In this document: piece by piece, positions 1 to 12,203 of the stretch
Numbering within the stretch: position 1 is the stretch's first letter
Layout: each line of letters begins with the position of its first letter
NCBI RefSeq assembly: GCF_002865645.1
Contig: NW_020194626.1
Span: 496,001 to 560,000, forward strand
Direction: 5' to 3'
Length of the DNA stretch: 64,000 nt
Origin: Hyaloscypha bicolor E
Taxonomy: Eukaryota > Ascomycota > Leotiomycetes > Helotiales > Hyaloscyphaceae
Made by a program: the position numbers and the translations under genes
The notes under the pieces: model-generated
The model's database searches: none
What the model saw: only the letters and a program-made list of their open reading frames with translations
What the model was told of the DNA's origin: nothing

Positions 1-469
1 TCAACATCGTGAGATACCTTGCGCACTTCGGATACGAGTATCTGATAGTTGCCAGGATTGGCTACCGAACGGTTGAGACCAGGGAATATCTGAGGAGCAT
101 TGCCAACCACGAGACGGCTGAAGTATTTTTGAAATACTTCCATGCCGTGTTCATCGATCAGCTAGAACGGACAACAATTAGCTTCCCAAACATCAGACAA
201 TAACGCCGAGACACTACCTTTCTGAGCTGCTCAGCTTGTTGTTCCCACTTTGTGCGATCCTTATCTTCCTTGATGGTGCTGAGCAGGAGGTAGACTTGCG
301 CGACGACGATTTTGGCGAGTGAGTTTGATCCTGTCGGACTGTTTGTATTTGGACTCGCGCCAGCACTAAATGTACTGTGATGGGAGCCGTGCGGTGAATG
401 GCTTACGCCTGTCACGATGGTTTGTTGCGCTGGCGAAGGTGTGAAAGCTCCCCCTCTTGGGTTGACCAT
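1..469 (-). CDS. NOT1: CCR4-NOT scaffold subunit Not1, N-terminal part (runs off the left edge)
   Basis: Two exons are visible on the minus strand, 469-218 and 161-1, with an intron at 162-217 (GTAGTG donor, TTCTAG acceptor, phase 0). The peptide starts with a Ser/Pro/Thr-rich leader of about 45 residues. It then reads LAKIVVAQVYLLLSTIKEDK, followed after the intron by LIDEHGMEVFQKYF and a PQIFPGLNR-like stretch. I recognise this block as the N-terminus of fungal Not1, the large scaffold of the cytoplasmic and nuclear CCR4-NOT deadenylase. The rest of the gene (usually over 2,000 residues) lies outside the window. The ATG at 469 is the last Met before the conserved block. An upstream coding exon cannot be excluded, because the frame stays open to about 667. 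The family call comes from memory of fungal Not1 sequences, not from a search. Confidence 0.72.
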
Positions 470-2153
470 CGAAGATGCTGGCGTTCTTGCGCAGACCCAC
501 TCCCGCAGAGCTATCTCTCGATCCCTAAAGACGAAAGAAGTTCTACCGGGGAGGTATGGACATTGATGAAAGGTGTGCGGAGGTCGAAGGGGTGGTATAG
601 GGAGTCGGGGCAAGGAGGTTCGCGATAGAAGGATAGAAGACGTGTGAGCGCAGTGCAGTCGAAGCAAAGCGCTTGAGCCGCCGCTAAACTCAATAGGGAC
701 GGTACTACACGTGATTAACAGTTGTCAATCTTTAGGTACCGCCAAAGTTATTTTACAAGCCTTTGTCTCTCTTCGAAGACCTTCGGCTTGCTGCATTTAT
801 TGATTACAATTCAGCTGGGCTGTGAATGTTGGGATCGCTGCCATTGATTCAGCAGGGAAAGAAGGCTGGAATGAATCGCTGTTACCTGCTGGATTTATCA
901 AAGGAGGAATTATAATTTATGAATCATTATAAGTTCAGTTGTTGTGAGTCCACTACGATCTCTAGCTAGATTTACAGCCTAGCGATTAATGGTACTGAGA
1001 TTGTTGTTCTGGTTGTGGAAGTTTGAAGAATGCTCGTAGACAACCCTCTCGTTACTCGGAGTTTCAGATGAGCTTAACCATTCCATCGGAAACAGAAATC
1101 AGAGGTCAATCCCAACATGCCAATTCTTGTTGACTTTCTCATAGCAATGCGGTTACTGGGGGCTCCAATACTCGTATACTTTGACCTGGCTTGCGATGCG
1201 AAGTCCTGAATGATGCAGGAGAGCACAGAGATTGCAGACCCCTATTTCAACACCGATGACGGACGAGCAACAAAAGCAACCCAGTTGAGAAACGTTGACA
1301 GAAAAGTACACTCAGCCATTGATGTGATGTCGGATTCGACCTTTGAAGCTTAATGATTCACTCATTGGAGATCGTGCAAGCGCTGGAAATGAGTGAGGCT
1401 ACCAATGTTCAGAATTTGGCAGTGCATGGTTCCCCTTTTGTCAATATCCTCATTGGAGCGGAAGATTGTATGGCGAGAATTGGATTCTGAATGTTCAGGG
1501 ATTCGCTGAACAACGCAAAGCAGCAGGTCGTCAATGGATTATCTTGAATTGAAGATCGTAGTTGCAGCATCAAGACTAGAAGTTTGCTGTAATCTTACAT
1601 TGTATTTCGATCACTTTCAATACCCAGGATGGAATTGAAAACCGAGATCTTCAAGATTCAGCACGTCCACTGAAACCCACGATGTTGTTGATCTGTGGCT
1701 GTTGGCATAGAATCTTGCTTTCCGGCGCTGATTGACATTTAGATGGCTTAATCCGGCGCACGGGGGTCGATTCATCGTCGAGAAAAGATGAGGCTTCCGT
1801 GGACTCCATGCTTGTGACCGTCTTCTTCATCAGCTGGTGAGTTGTGTTGATCATGCTGGGCACGACTATTGGTGTGGTCATGTTGACGCTGGTCTCGACA
1901 AAAGGCGGGGGTGGTGAACAGGTCGCCATGGCAACGCACCTGAGAAGTAGCAAAACAATCCGCTCGCCTGGACATCCCTGACTTATACCAGCCTCTTCAT
2001 TCCTTACCACCGACTCCAAGCAGTTTGGATTCTCACACTTCGTCTTAATCTCTCCGGTACAGCATTCCAGCCCAGGAATTCCGTCTCTATCCTTCGGTGA
2101 ACGCGTCTTCACCTGCTCGCGATCCGTGAATAAACCAGGTAAACGTGGGCATC
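470..2153. other. Gene-free interval between NOT1 and the F-BAR gene
   Basis: The stretch lies between two divergently transcribed genes and should hold both promoters and leaders. Open frames here, such as the one at 1651-2112 on the minus strand, have no recognisable domain or splice context and read as chance frames. Around 900-1000 the sequence is AT-rich. I see no repeat, tRNA or mobile element. Confidence 0.5.
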
Positions 2154-5045
2154 ATGCCTGGGACTGTGTCGGACGGCCCTTCTGTGGCATTGAGCTTTGC
2201 CAATAACTTCTGGGGAAAAGACGACGCGGGAGTTGAGCCTCTTCTGCAGCGCATGCTCAATGCGAAGCAGACATCCGACGAGTTGAAGTCGTTCTACACG
2301 GGTACAAACACTTCGGTGTCTCTGCTGCCAATTCTTGGAGATGTTGCTGACGATGTTCCATAGCTCGTGCCGCCATCGAAGACGAATATGCTCGTAAATT
2401 ACTGTCATTATCACGTAAGCCCTTGGGGTCTCAAGAGACCGGTACGCTACGCGCTTCACTCGATGTCCTACGAGGGGAGGTCGAGCAGATGGGCAAGTCA
2501 CATCAGAATATCGCAGGTCAAATGAAGACAGAACTCGAAGAGCCGCTGGCGGCGTTTGCTGGTGCTATGAAAGAGCGTAGGAAAATTGTTCAGGGTGGTA
2601 TTGAAAAGCTATTGAAGGTCAAGGTTGGGCAGACACAGCAGGTTAATAAGGTAGGGCTTGTCCACTTCATTCAGAAACTCTTACTTACGACGTATACCAG
2701 ACGCGGGACAGATACGAGCAAGAATGTCTAAAAATAAAGGGCTATCTGGCACAAGGACACATGGTCATGGGACAAGAGGAACGCAAGAACAAGGCCAAGC
2801 TCGAGAAGACTCAAATCAACCTTGCGACATCAAACACCGAATACGAGAATGCGGTCAAGATCCTCGAGGAGACAACGGGCAGATGGAATAGGGACTGGAA
2901 GGCTGCGGCAGACAAATTCCAAGATCTCGAGGAAGAGCGCCTGGATTTCATGAAGAGCAGTCTTTGGAGTTTTGCCAACATAGCCTCGACGGTTTGTGTC
3001 AGTGATGATGCGTCTTGTGAGAAGGTTCGACTATCACTCGAGAACTGCGAGGTGGAAAAGGATATCGTTAGATTCATCAAAGAACGGGGCACTGGTCAGG
3101 AGATACCAGATCCGCCGAAGTACATCAACTTCTGTCGGGGTGATGTTAGCGACACACAGTCTGAGGCATCCGAAGACGACAGTTACTCAGTCGCCCAATT
3201 TCAGCGAACGATAAACCCCGCCTATAGAAGCTCATCACCTCAACCTTCAACATACGAATCCCATCATGATGCACAAGCCTCCCTGGCACGAGATCTTGGT
3301 CACGATCTGGGCACCCCTCCCAGCCGCGAGGCTACCATAACTCCCCAAAAGCTGGTGACAGATAGGGGCAAACCACCACAGCTAGACTATCAGCCTCAAC
3401 CAAGCAGGCTCGGCTACGATCAATCTCAGCATGGGCCACTGGCAGCTGTTCCTCACGACCCTTATCCAATGGATGGGATGACTATGCTATGTCGAACGGG
3501 TCCTCCTTCAGAAAGAAGTTCGGCTCATAGTCCTGCCAGACCCTCCAGCCGAGATTCACAGAGCGAGTATTCCAACCCCACTTCGTTCTCAAGCCAGGAG
3601 CCACCCAGCGGCAAGACCTCTCCAGTGAAGCAACCGGCCCCCCCTGCTGAGAGAAACCTATTGAAGAAAAAGAGTGGGTTTTTCCAAAGTCACAGCCCGT
3701 TTAGACGCAAGAGCAACAAGGAAAAGGATAATTCAACAGTAATGACATCGTCAAATCGAAATACATGGTCTGCCAGCCGTACGAATAATAGCCAAATTAC
3801 GCCCTCTCGACGGGATCAGACGTACGGTCAGGAGTCTCGCAATATGATCACGGGTAGGGCAACAGGCAGTCCCGAGCCAATTGATCCTAACGCCAACTAT
3901 CAACTTAACGTCGGGAACAATGTATTCGACGTGGCAACCCCGGACAGAAAGAGCAAGGCTGCCCAGAACAAGGCAGCTCAGCAAGAGGACGATGCCGATC
4001 CTATTGCCCAAGCTTTGGCAGAATTGAAGGGTGTCACCAAGGCCTCCTCATCTCGAATGTCCGCAGATAACTATCATGGTATCTCGACTCCTGCCCCTGG
4101 AGCAACGCCAAACTCTCGACCAGGAGGAGCTCAAATGGCAAACGGTGCTTTGATAGCAGGTATGCGAGGCACACCACCTCCATCTTACGACCAGCCAGTG
4201 CAACGACTTGGACTTCCTCAACCAGCTTTCACCTCAAAAGCAATGCAACAAACAAGGCAGAAATATGTTGACCAGACTCAAAACATGTTCAACTCCCAAG
4301 GACGCTCTGATTCTCAAGCTGGATACGGATCTGGGTCACAATCTCGCCCGGGTACTCGAGGAAACGATATGCCACGGGCAGCCTCCCCGGCTCCTCCACG
4401 CAGTGCCTCCCCACGCCCCGGAATGCAGGTAGATACAAGGCAAGCATACCGCTCAGCTTCCCCGAATCCATATGGTGGTAGTCAGCGCCGTCCTCATTCA
4501 GAGTCGCCTCAAAAGCGTGGTTCTGATCTCGGCTACTATCGACACACCTCTCCAAATGATGTTGCTCGTGCTGTTTCCCCAGCTCCCTTCCGTGATCAAG
4601 ATCGGCCAGGCAGTAGCCATGTTAATAACGATATGTCGATGCAGCTGGCTCCAGGTCCCGATGAAGGTTATGGATCGAAAGGACGTGCCAATAGTCGAGC
4701 GGGAAATGCCAGGCCTATGAGCCACTATGGTGGTCAAGATGGAAGTGGTGGGGCTTCCAGACAAAGAAGCAAGAGCGTTGCGGAGGTGAGACAGTTCAAC
4801 AGGGAAGGGCGTCCTATTCTGCATTTTGGTAAGTTTCTCGGCTTTCGTCGTAGAGAATACGCTGACCTTCTGTAGCTCGTGCACTTTATATGTATCAGGC
4901 GGCCATCCCCGAGGAACTGAGCTTTGCGAAAGGAGATATCCTTGCAGTGTTGCGGCACCAAGATGATGGATGGTGGGAGGCAGAAGTCGCTGGGAAGAAT
5001 GGTAGACCGGGCCTGGTGCCAAGCAATTATCTTCAGAACTGCTAA
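2154..5045 (+). CDS. F-BAR and SH3 cytokinesis protein (Cdc15/Hof1/Imp2 family)
   Basis: Four exons (2154-2301, 2364-2650, 2701-4828, 4876-5045) join in frame to 910 residues. The N-terminus opens with FANNFWGKDD and continues through AAIEDEYARKLLSLS, the classic start of an F-BAR membrane-curving coiled coil, to about residue 260. A long Ser/Pro/Gln-rich, probably disordered middle follows, with many SP dipeptides typical of phospho-regulated Cdc15 proteins. The last exon encodes a complete SH3 domain (residues about 855-910) with an ALYMYQA start, a DDGWWEAE core and a GLVPSNYL end. Family members link the contractile actin ring to the plasma membrane and recruit partners through SH3 at septation. 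Total length is close to S. pombe Cdc15. The ATG at 2154 is used because an upstream GTG at 2145 is not a plausible start. Introns are 62, 50 and 47 bp. Whether it is the Cdc15 or the Imp2/Hof1 orthologue is not resolved. Confidence 0.9.
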
Positions 5046-5551
5046 TAATTTGGAAAGCGAGTGGGCCTTTGGAAGCACATCTGTGTGTTTATAAATTGTT
5101 CGAGTTGATACTTTGCGTAAATGGATGGCCAGCATGAGATTTGTTTCGAGTAGGATATGAACTTCAGCATTGCAAATAAATGAGACAAGAGTGAAGAGCA
5201 AGGAATGAAATTCAAGTTTATGCTGAAAAAATTGATTGAACAAACAATGATGAAGACTCGTGAAAGGAGCTGAGGGTCCTAACCGTGGCTGGGATATTTT
5301 GAGTGATGGGACGAATTTCATCCCATATTTAAATATCAAAAGCAGCTGAAGTCCTCCTTTTCAAAAGAAACCGATGTGAATATCGCCAGGGTATCCTTTC
5401 TCGAGAAGTGGTGAAGGCTGCCAGAGACATGTGATCAGCCTCGCCCAACGGCATTCCGTTCAAGCTTCACCTCCAGCCAACAGCTCCGGCTACAACAGCC
5501 AGAACCACAACGTGCAGTCCCTGCCGCTCTCGGCAGCGCTGTGACTGAAAT
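5046..5551. other. Short intergenic stretch between the F-BAR and seipin genes
   Basis: It holds the 3' end of the F-BAR gene and the upstream region of seipin, both on the plus strand. Frames open on the minus strand are the reverse of the SH3 exon and its trailer. No other feature is seen. Confidence 0.5.
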
Positions 5552-6801
5552 ATGGTAAGGTCAATCCTATCTTATATTGGAAAGCGAATGCTAAATCTGA
5601 ATCCAGGATCTCATTCTCACGCCTGTCCGAGTCGCGACCTCCAAGCCAGCGCGGCAGACATATCTCAACACGGTCCTATTCATGATCACATCCACGATTC
5701 TTCTGGGACTTGCGATGTTTGCGTACATTCTCTTCTATCTCAACTACGTGCCGCAGATAGGGATTGAGCGAGTTATCCATTTGCAATACGGGTAGGAGAT
5801 TCCTGCTTCACCAATGACAACTGCTGATGTTTTGATTTGAAAGAGACGGACCAAATCCATACGGTATCGCAGCTCTCGACTCCTCCCTGGTTTCTCAACA
5901 GCCATACGATATAATTGTCTCCTTGAACGTCCCGCGCTCCCCACCGAATCTTGCACAAGGGAACTTCATGCTTTCCCTCTCCCTCCTCCCCCCGACCTAC
6001 AAGCCCACACTCCCAGTATCCCCCACCTCAATCATAAAGCGCACAAGCACTGTCTCCCCAGAAGACGTGTTGTTTTACTCTCGACGTCCAGCAATCCTAA
6101 CATACACATCCCGCCTCGTCTCCCTCTCCGAACGTCTTCTATCCCTCCCGTTATATATCCTCCGCCTGCGCCAGGAATCCGAGGTCCTACACATACCAAT
6201 GACCGAATCCCAATCTTTCAGCAAAGGATGGAAGAACGTCCCAGGTTTCGTGATGCTAGAACTACAAGCCGGACAGGAAGTACAGGTCTACGATGTGCGA
6301 GTCCTATTCACAGCCCGATTCGGAGGAATAAGATGGTTAATGTATAACCATCGGATCCTCTCATTCCTCATCTTCACCTCCGCATTCTGGTTCTCAGAAA
6401 TCCTGTTCACATTGCTAGGATGGCTTACCATTCGATATATCTTCTCGCCGAAAACAGAAGTCAAGACGGAGTTGGTGAAAACGGAGGAAACAGATGCTAG
6501 TCAGGTCGAAGCCGAAGGCGAGGAAGAAACAGATGAACTTGATCTTTCAGATACCCCGAGGACGTTCCCGACTTATGGGAGACAGGCACCGCTGAGATAT
6601 GTGCCGAAGGTGAAGGAAGAGGAGAGTGAGGAGTTTATTATGGATGAGACGGCTATTCAGCCTCTGGCTGCGGAGGCAGATGATGAGGATGAGGAGATGG
6701 AGGCGTATAGAGGTGGCAGGGACTCTGGGGTGGGAACCAGTTTTAGTGAGGGGGCTGAGAGGAGTGGGTTGGCGAGGAGGAGGTCGAGGGGTGCGAAATA
6801 A
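5552..6801 (+). CDS. Seipin (lipid-droplet biogenesis protein)
   Basis: Three exons (5552-5554, 5607-5791, 5844-6801) give 381 residues. The first coding exon is only the ATG, followed directly by a GTAAGG donor. The next exon then reads DLILTPVRVATSKPARQTYL. A first membrane helix spans about residues 22-45. The lumenal domain follows, with the family signature around NPYGIAALDSS, the block NVPRSPPNLAQGNFM and the GFVMLELQ strand. A second membrane helix lies at about 231-255, then a cytosolic acidic tail rich in Glu/Asp. This two-helix layout with an ER-lumenal beta-sandwich is diagnostic of seipin. Seipin forms an oligomeric ring at ER-lipid droplet contacts and controls droplet size and triacylglycerol transfer. 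The two introns are 52 bp each. The long acidic tail of about 125 residues is a variable part in fungi. Confidence 0.9.
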
Positions 6802-7169
6802 GGAGTCAGAGACTTATGATGCCCAAGTGCATTGGAACGATTCAAAATTTGCTCGGAAGTTAGGTTTGCAACTCTGAAGATACAAGTTCGGGTAAGCCCC
6901 TGATTCTTCCTGCTTAACTCTTTGCTATTCCCTCTTGCTCTTGAGTCCAGTGGAAAGGAGTAACTAGAGGGAACATTACTCAAGAGAAACTATCTTGGCT
7001 TTTAGCAAAATGGCTGCTCTAACTATTCCAAAGATCTAAAAGGTCCTTCTGCTTTCACAGTCAGATCTGACAAAAAGCATGGCAACAACAATTCAAAGAC
7101 AAACCCTTTAGTTTTGCTTGAAATGTTTGTTGGCCTGTGGCTTCACCCCTTGGGATGACCTTACTTAAA

Positions 7170-7480
7170 AAAATTCACTGTTTTGTGAAGTTCATCCCAT
7201 GAGGTGCTTTCTAGGGCATTCCATGCGATGGGGTCATCGGATGGCATGGAATGGGAAGGCATGCCATGGCATTGTTGAGGAGCATCGGACGCGTTTGTAA
7301 TGTATATGATTGGATGGCATCCCATCCCTTGAAGGCAGCTTGTCAAGGCAAGGCATGCGATCAGGAGTCATTAAGTGAATGACTTGACATGGCATGGCTT
7401 GAGATGAGCGTATCATTGGATGACATGGATTTCATGGCTTGCTTTAGACTTAACTAGTATCTCATTACCGTCGAATGTTT
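7170..7480. repeat. CATGG/GGCATG-rich low-complexity stretch
   Basis: The words CATGG, GGCATG and ATGGCATG recur many times in about 300 bases, without a fixed period and without a supported ORF. Similar words appear again near 8870-8900 and 9235-9510. It may be a degenerate satellite or a decayed repeat. Nothing else is recognisable between 6802 and 7564. Confidence 0.4.
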
Positions 7481-7564
7481 GATCTTGTTCAATGCCTGTT
7501 TTAGCTGTGTCGTACACTTATTGGACCCTTTAATAACCTCCGTCCCCACTTATCTGCTAAGCCC

Positions 7565-7823
7565 TTATCCACACAACCCATTTCCCACTCCCATCGCTTC
7601 CATAATCTCTTCCATCCAAAGCATCTGCTCCAGCATCCGCGCCCTCACGTCCCCCTACTCTCTCCACAGCTCCATAATCTCCTGTATGCGTTCCAAAGGC
7701 GCACTACGGGCTTTGCGTCACGAGCCTGACTCTGTTCACCACTTCCACATTCCTCTCGATAGGCATCTTTAACTCCGTCTTCTCGGCCTCGCTGTTCTGC
7801 GTTAGGAGTATCCCACGCCTCTC
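7565..7823 (-). pseudogene. Decayed 3' part of the J-domain gene
   Basis: Beyond the stop at 7824 the minus strand still looks protein-coding, but in changing frames. One frame has QKLREAWDT, the next QNSEAEKTELK up to VVNRVRLVT. A third has APLERIQEIMELWRE, a TAG stop, then DVRARMLEQMLWMEEIMEAM. Together these would form the charged, helical tail expected after the Gln-rich linker of a fungal J-domain protein. At least three indels and one in-frame stop separate the pieces, so I read this as the broken C-terminal half of the gene at 7824-8402. Alternative splicing is possible, but no good donor/acceptor pairs restore one frame. Confidence 0.45.
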
Positions 7824-8402
7824 TCAGTTTCTGCGGACCTGCTGCGCGTGCTCGATGAGCGTGTTCTCGGTCTGGGAGTCCACTTCTCTCGGGTAAAGGG
7901 GCCGGTTTGGTTTCTTTCCTCGAGAGCCTCCACGTGACTGCCGCCGTTGTTGCGGATTTTGCTGGTGGGAGCCTTGCTGGTGGGAGCTTTGCTGTTGTGA
8001 GTTTTGTTGTTGTGAGCTTTGCGGTCGGGAACTTTGTTGTTGGTTTTGCTGGTGAGAACTTCGCGACTGGGCCCTTGGCTTCGCACTACAGTCATCTTGC
8101 GACCGCTGTTGTGAAATCTGCGGTTGAGGCTGTGGTTTTGCAGCGTTCATCAAGGTCTCGTATGCGTTATTTATCTAATCCCATACATCAGCGTATTTCC
8201 CGAAGTCGGATCTTACCATATGAGAAGGAAGAAGGGGTAGACAAACTAGTTTGAACCTCTCTCCTGATCTCTTGCTTCCTCTGTTCCTGTCTGGGTGGTG
8301 CAGGAGGGCAAGCCGTTTGTATGCGCTCTTGATTTCTAACTCGGTACACCCGTTAGTGAGGCCGAGCAGTTCGTAACAGCCCCCCAAACTTGCGGAAGGC
8401 AT
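7824..8402 (-). CDS. J-domain (Hsp40-like) protein, probably truncated
   Basis: Two exons (8402-8247 and 8174-7824) with a 72-bp intron give about 168 residues. Residues 9-60 form a J domain: YELLGL at the start, SAYKRLALLHHPDRN with the invariant HPD, GERFKL closing helix III, and NNAYETL directly after the splice. HPD loops stimulate the ATPase of Hsp70 partners, so the protein would be a co-chaperone. A Gln/Ser-rich linker follows with tandem QQSS/HQQGSHQQN-type units, then a stop. No zinc finger, G/F region or targeting signal is visible, so this would be a class C J protein. Sequence beyond the stop looks like coding sequence in shifted frames (see the pseudogene feature). The product may therefore be shorter than the ancestral protein, and the whole locus may be a pseudogene. 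Confidence 0.6.
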
Positions 8403-11400
8403 TTTGAAGGCTTTGCTAGTGTATTGGGTATCGGGCTTCGATTTTTATTGCGTTAAGGATCTGAAGGAGTGTTTGGAATTATAAGAATGGAAGAGAATGA
8501 AATTCTCTGAGCGAGGAATTCAGTTTTGAATACATGGCCGATTCGAACTTGAACAGGAAGATACTTTCTTTGTTGGGCTCGCGCTTTTGGAAATTCTCCC
8601 AGTTCAGACCTCGATGCGCTAGTCTAATTGGTTGAAGCACATTGAATATCTATAGCAGAAGAATATAGTTGAGAATAATAGAGGTCTTCTAAACATATTG
8701 CGAATTGATTTCATTTTCGGAGTGAGTGAAGACGTCAGCGGGGGGGTTGGCTGGCATAGGTGGTACGCTTATCTCCCCTTTTCCAGACTCTTGGTTGTGC
8801 CATCGCGAAATGACCCCACAACTTGTTTGGCAGGTGACATCCCGTCCTTTGAAGAAGCGATATTCGTGGCATGGTATGGTGTGGGCTCACGGGATGGCTT
8901 GGCGTCGCAAGGCTTGCTGCAGACTTTGAACAGTTCCTGATGCCTTCGGGTTGACTCTTCCTGAACGTCTCCTCGTGTGTACCAGCTTTCCAAAGTCTCA
9001 GCCAACCCAGCACACTTCCACATTCACCAGTTATTCAATATTCAACTTTCTATTACGCCTCACTTCAGTATTTCAAAGATTCCCAGTACAATGAATTATT
9101 TCCTGTCCCTAAAACTTCCCCTGCAATGTCATCTGATCATCAGATGAAAACACTTTTCATCCTACATACGGAACAGGGAATATCTTTTGCACGTAGGTCA
9201 TTCATCCCGAGACACTCCTTTGTATATAGTATTCACGGCATGGTACGTAAATAGTGTCTCATGGCGTGAAGGAAGCCTAAGTGCTCAATTCACCTAATCC
9301 CTTCCCCAAGGAGCGAGAGAATGGTATTTGATGAGACGGTAGCCTTGAGTCTTTTTGATTAGACAGGAATTCATTTTGAATCCGTCTTGTGCCCTCCACA
9401 GCAGGCCATGGATTCTATCACATTTGATGCCATGGAACGCATCTCATGGGATCCTCCTTTACAAGAAGAGAATTTAAATAGACCTCAGGCACGGGATTCC
9501 ATGCCGTGAAAGTGCACGTCACGTGCAACAAAGATCTTGACGAGGACCGGCAATTGCAGTAGTAAAAGAGTTGTGCTTGATGGGAGTTTCTCTCACCTAT
9601 TTTTGTAATGATATCCGACCAAAGAGGAGTTCGGCCTTTGATTTAGCAGAATGCTGAATTCTGAAAGGAGAACGACTGGAATGGACTCGAACCCCCAAGT
9701 CTTTCTTCAGATTAAAAAGACATTTTGAGTCATCTTGAAGTGCAGAGTTTTGATAGAAGGAATTTAGAGTAAAAGGCGCAATTAGGAAGGCTGAGGAACT
9801 ATGGATGAGGCTGCGGCAAGGGGGACCGAATCCTGCCTTAGCCTGAATCCTAAGGATTCTCAGCCCTGGAAGTTAGGTTGCGTTCCAGCTCGGCATGTAA
9901 CTAGCACACAAGCCAAGTTCCAGAAGCTTTTCTCGACTCTGCACACTTGTTTGCCTTGAAAATTCCGACTGGATCGTGAGGATGGCGTGAATACGAGGAC
10001 AACCCCGGCATGCAAGATAGATATCGTATCGGGCAATGAGCTGAGACTACTCGGCGATTCAGTATCTAGTATTGCGTGGTTGGCATGCAACTATCACAAC
10101 CCTAATGGATCAGGCTGCACAGATCCCATCCATCGTGTTCTTTCTGCGGTTGGCGTGACGATCCTCAATCCCTCGGTCCTGTGGTTCAGCCTCATCGGGT
10201 CCAGAAAACGGATTGACATGTGATGACGACAAGCGCTTCGACGCGGCCCAAACAACAGCAATGAGGGTCCCGTTTCGCGGAATGTCGCAAACTGAATCGC
10301 GTCACTGGTTTGAGGTTTATGGCAGAAGGCGGGGTGAGCAACTTCTGATTGATGAGATGAGGGGCAGGCGGCTCGGAAAATTGGTGAGCGAGGGCTGATA
10401 GGGGGGATGAAGAAGGCCAGATAAGGAAGATGAAGCTGACCGCAGCCCTTGGCGTTGCTCGGTGAGCAAGGGCAAGCAAGGGCCTCGATTATTGTCGCGA
10501 CTCGCAACTCCACGATTCATGTTCTCGAAGACTCGAAGCCATCGCGCCATCGCGCCATCGCAACGGACTGATCGCCTTCGTGAATTTTCCTCGCGTTCCG
10601 CCTTTGTTCCTTTTTGTGGTCCTCGTCGCTTTGTGCTTTGTGCTTTTTCCCAGAAGGATCCGATCGATAACTGTGATTAATTGTGGCTTCCAGGCAGCCC
10701 TTTCGGCCCCTCACATAATTCTCGCACAAGAATATGTCGCGGCTGGGATGGCACACCCCTGTCTCGCACGCCGCCCGCAATTGGGCAGCACTGTGGTGAC
10801 TCACTGTTCATCTATGCATTACCATACGCTGCGGAGCAATACGTTGTATGCAGCATCACATATCGCCTCAGCCTTCTCCTGAATGCGCTCGGTGTCGAAC
10901 TGTCGCAGAGGTGTATCGCAAGCCTTGGGAGACAGAGGTCCGAAGTCCCTAATAAGGGATGAACGGGATCGAGAGACAAAGGACCTGGCAGCCTGGTGTC
11001 TTCGACGGTCGTTTTCGGGGAGCCCTTCTCGTGCCGGCTTTTGTCGGTCGGTCGGACTCTTTTTTTTTGGTGGTGTGTTTGGTGGGCTGTGCCACTGTGG
11101 CGACGCCACATCTGCGATGGATGATGAATGAGCGCAGCTCCGGCCGTGGAATCTAGAGGTTTACGCCAGCGGTTTCTTGGTTTCTTTCTTTCTTTCTTCG
11201 CGTCGTCGCATCCACATCGTGGCCGAGTCGAAGAAACATCGTGCGTTGAGGGGCGACATGGCGACATTGCGACATGGCGATAAGTGATGCGAAGAAGACT
11301 GGGAAGTTTGCTCACAGGTCAAAGCCCCCGAGCCTCGAGCCTCAAGGGTGCCCGTTCTTAACTTCTTATCAGGCAGGACCCGCCCGGGTTCTCCTTTTCC

Positions 11401-12203
11401 TTCACCCCCTGGTTGCGCGGCCTTGCACTGAAACCCCAGGGGCCCGCCAATGCGCTGCCGTGATTGGCCCAAACACCGTCGAAAGCGCGCTAAGAACGCT
11501 CTCTGGCTCCAAAGTTTACGCTAGTGCGGCCTTCGTTGCTGCCTGCGCGCCTCGCGAGGCAGCAAATTCCTTATATATATACAGCCGCCCGCCCCTTCCA
11601 ATTTCGAACCCTTTTTGCGACATCCGGGTTAGTCATCATAACCAACAAAACCCACAACTTCTTCCATTTCCCTCCTCCACTCCGTCTTCACCGTCTCCGC
11701 CGCAACAGCGCACAGATCATAGTGCCCTGTTCAATACATTCATTGATCCAGGTGAACTGCGCGACCAAGATTCGGTCGGCTTGGAGTGTCTTTGTGCCTT
11801 TGCGATCGCGATCCGGTTCGCCTTCAGCTTCGTCGCAAAAGAGTCATCGGAGGTCCCACAATAGCGTTTCTATTACAATACATAATACTGTCCCCGTCGT
11901 TGTCGGTCGCGATCAATAGATCGGATCCGCGTCGCTTTTCTTCTCTCGTCGAGCAGCGGCTACTGTAGGGGAGACATTGAGTTGTTCTTCTCCCGCAAAC
12001 GGTACGACCTCATCCTCTCTCGACCCAGCGAACAAAGCCCGCAACCCTTTGACACTCTTCCACCTCCTCATACTTCGACTTCGAGTCGCGATCAAAAGCT
12101 TCCTCGATTGTCATCCTCAAGATATCCATCTGACATCAGTCCTCCCATAGACCTGCTCTCTACTCGCGATCTACTCTCACAAGAAGCGCATAACTTCTTC
12201 AAG
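8403..12203. other. 3.8-kb gene-free region upstream of TBP
   Basis: Many short overlapping frames occur on both strands, but none has a domain, a consistent codon pattern or a splice model. The part from about 10,000 to 12,200 is GC-richer and probably contains the TBP promoter and long leader. It has short tandem repeats: GCGCCATC near 10,542-10,562, GCGACATG-like units near 11,254-11,281 and (TTTC)n at 11,181-11,198. A tRNA-like T-loop near 9,690 on the minus strand was checked and rejected. Confidence 0.5.
11571..11582 (+). promoter_or_regulatory. TATA box upstream of the TBP gene
   Basis: TTATATATATAC stands alone in otherwise GC-rich sequence about 620 bp before the TBP start codon, followed by pyrimidine-rich DNA of the kind found at fungal transcription starts. 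It would place the start in a long leader of about 550-600 nt. Assignment rests on motif and position only. Confidence 0.4.

Noticed and set aside
1651..2112. 153-codon minus-strand ORF upstream of the F-BAR gene
   Set aside because: No domain, overlaps the expected promoter, and codon use changes along its length.
9660..9760. tRNA-like T-loop (GGGGGTTCGAGTCC) on the minus strand
   Set aside because: The T stem does not pair, no acceptor stem or D arm can be formed at the right distance, and the anticodon stem has an oversized loop.
11274..11919. Two overlapping plus-strand ORFs upstream of TBP
   Set aside because: They cover the GC-rich promoter/leader with the TATA box and have no conserved content.
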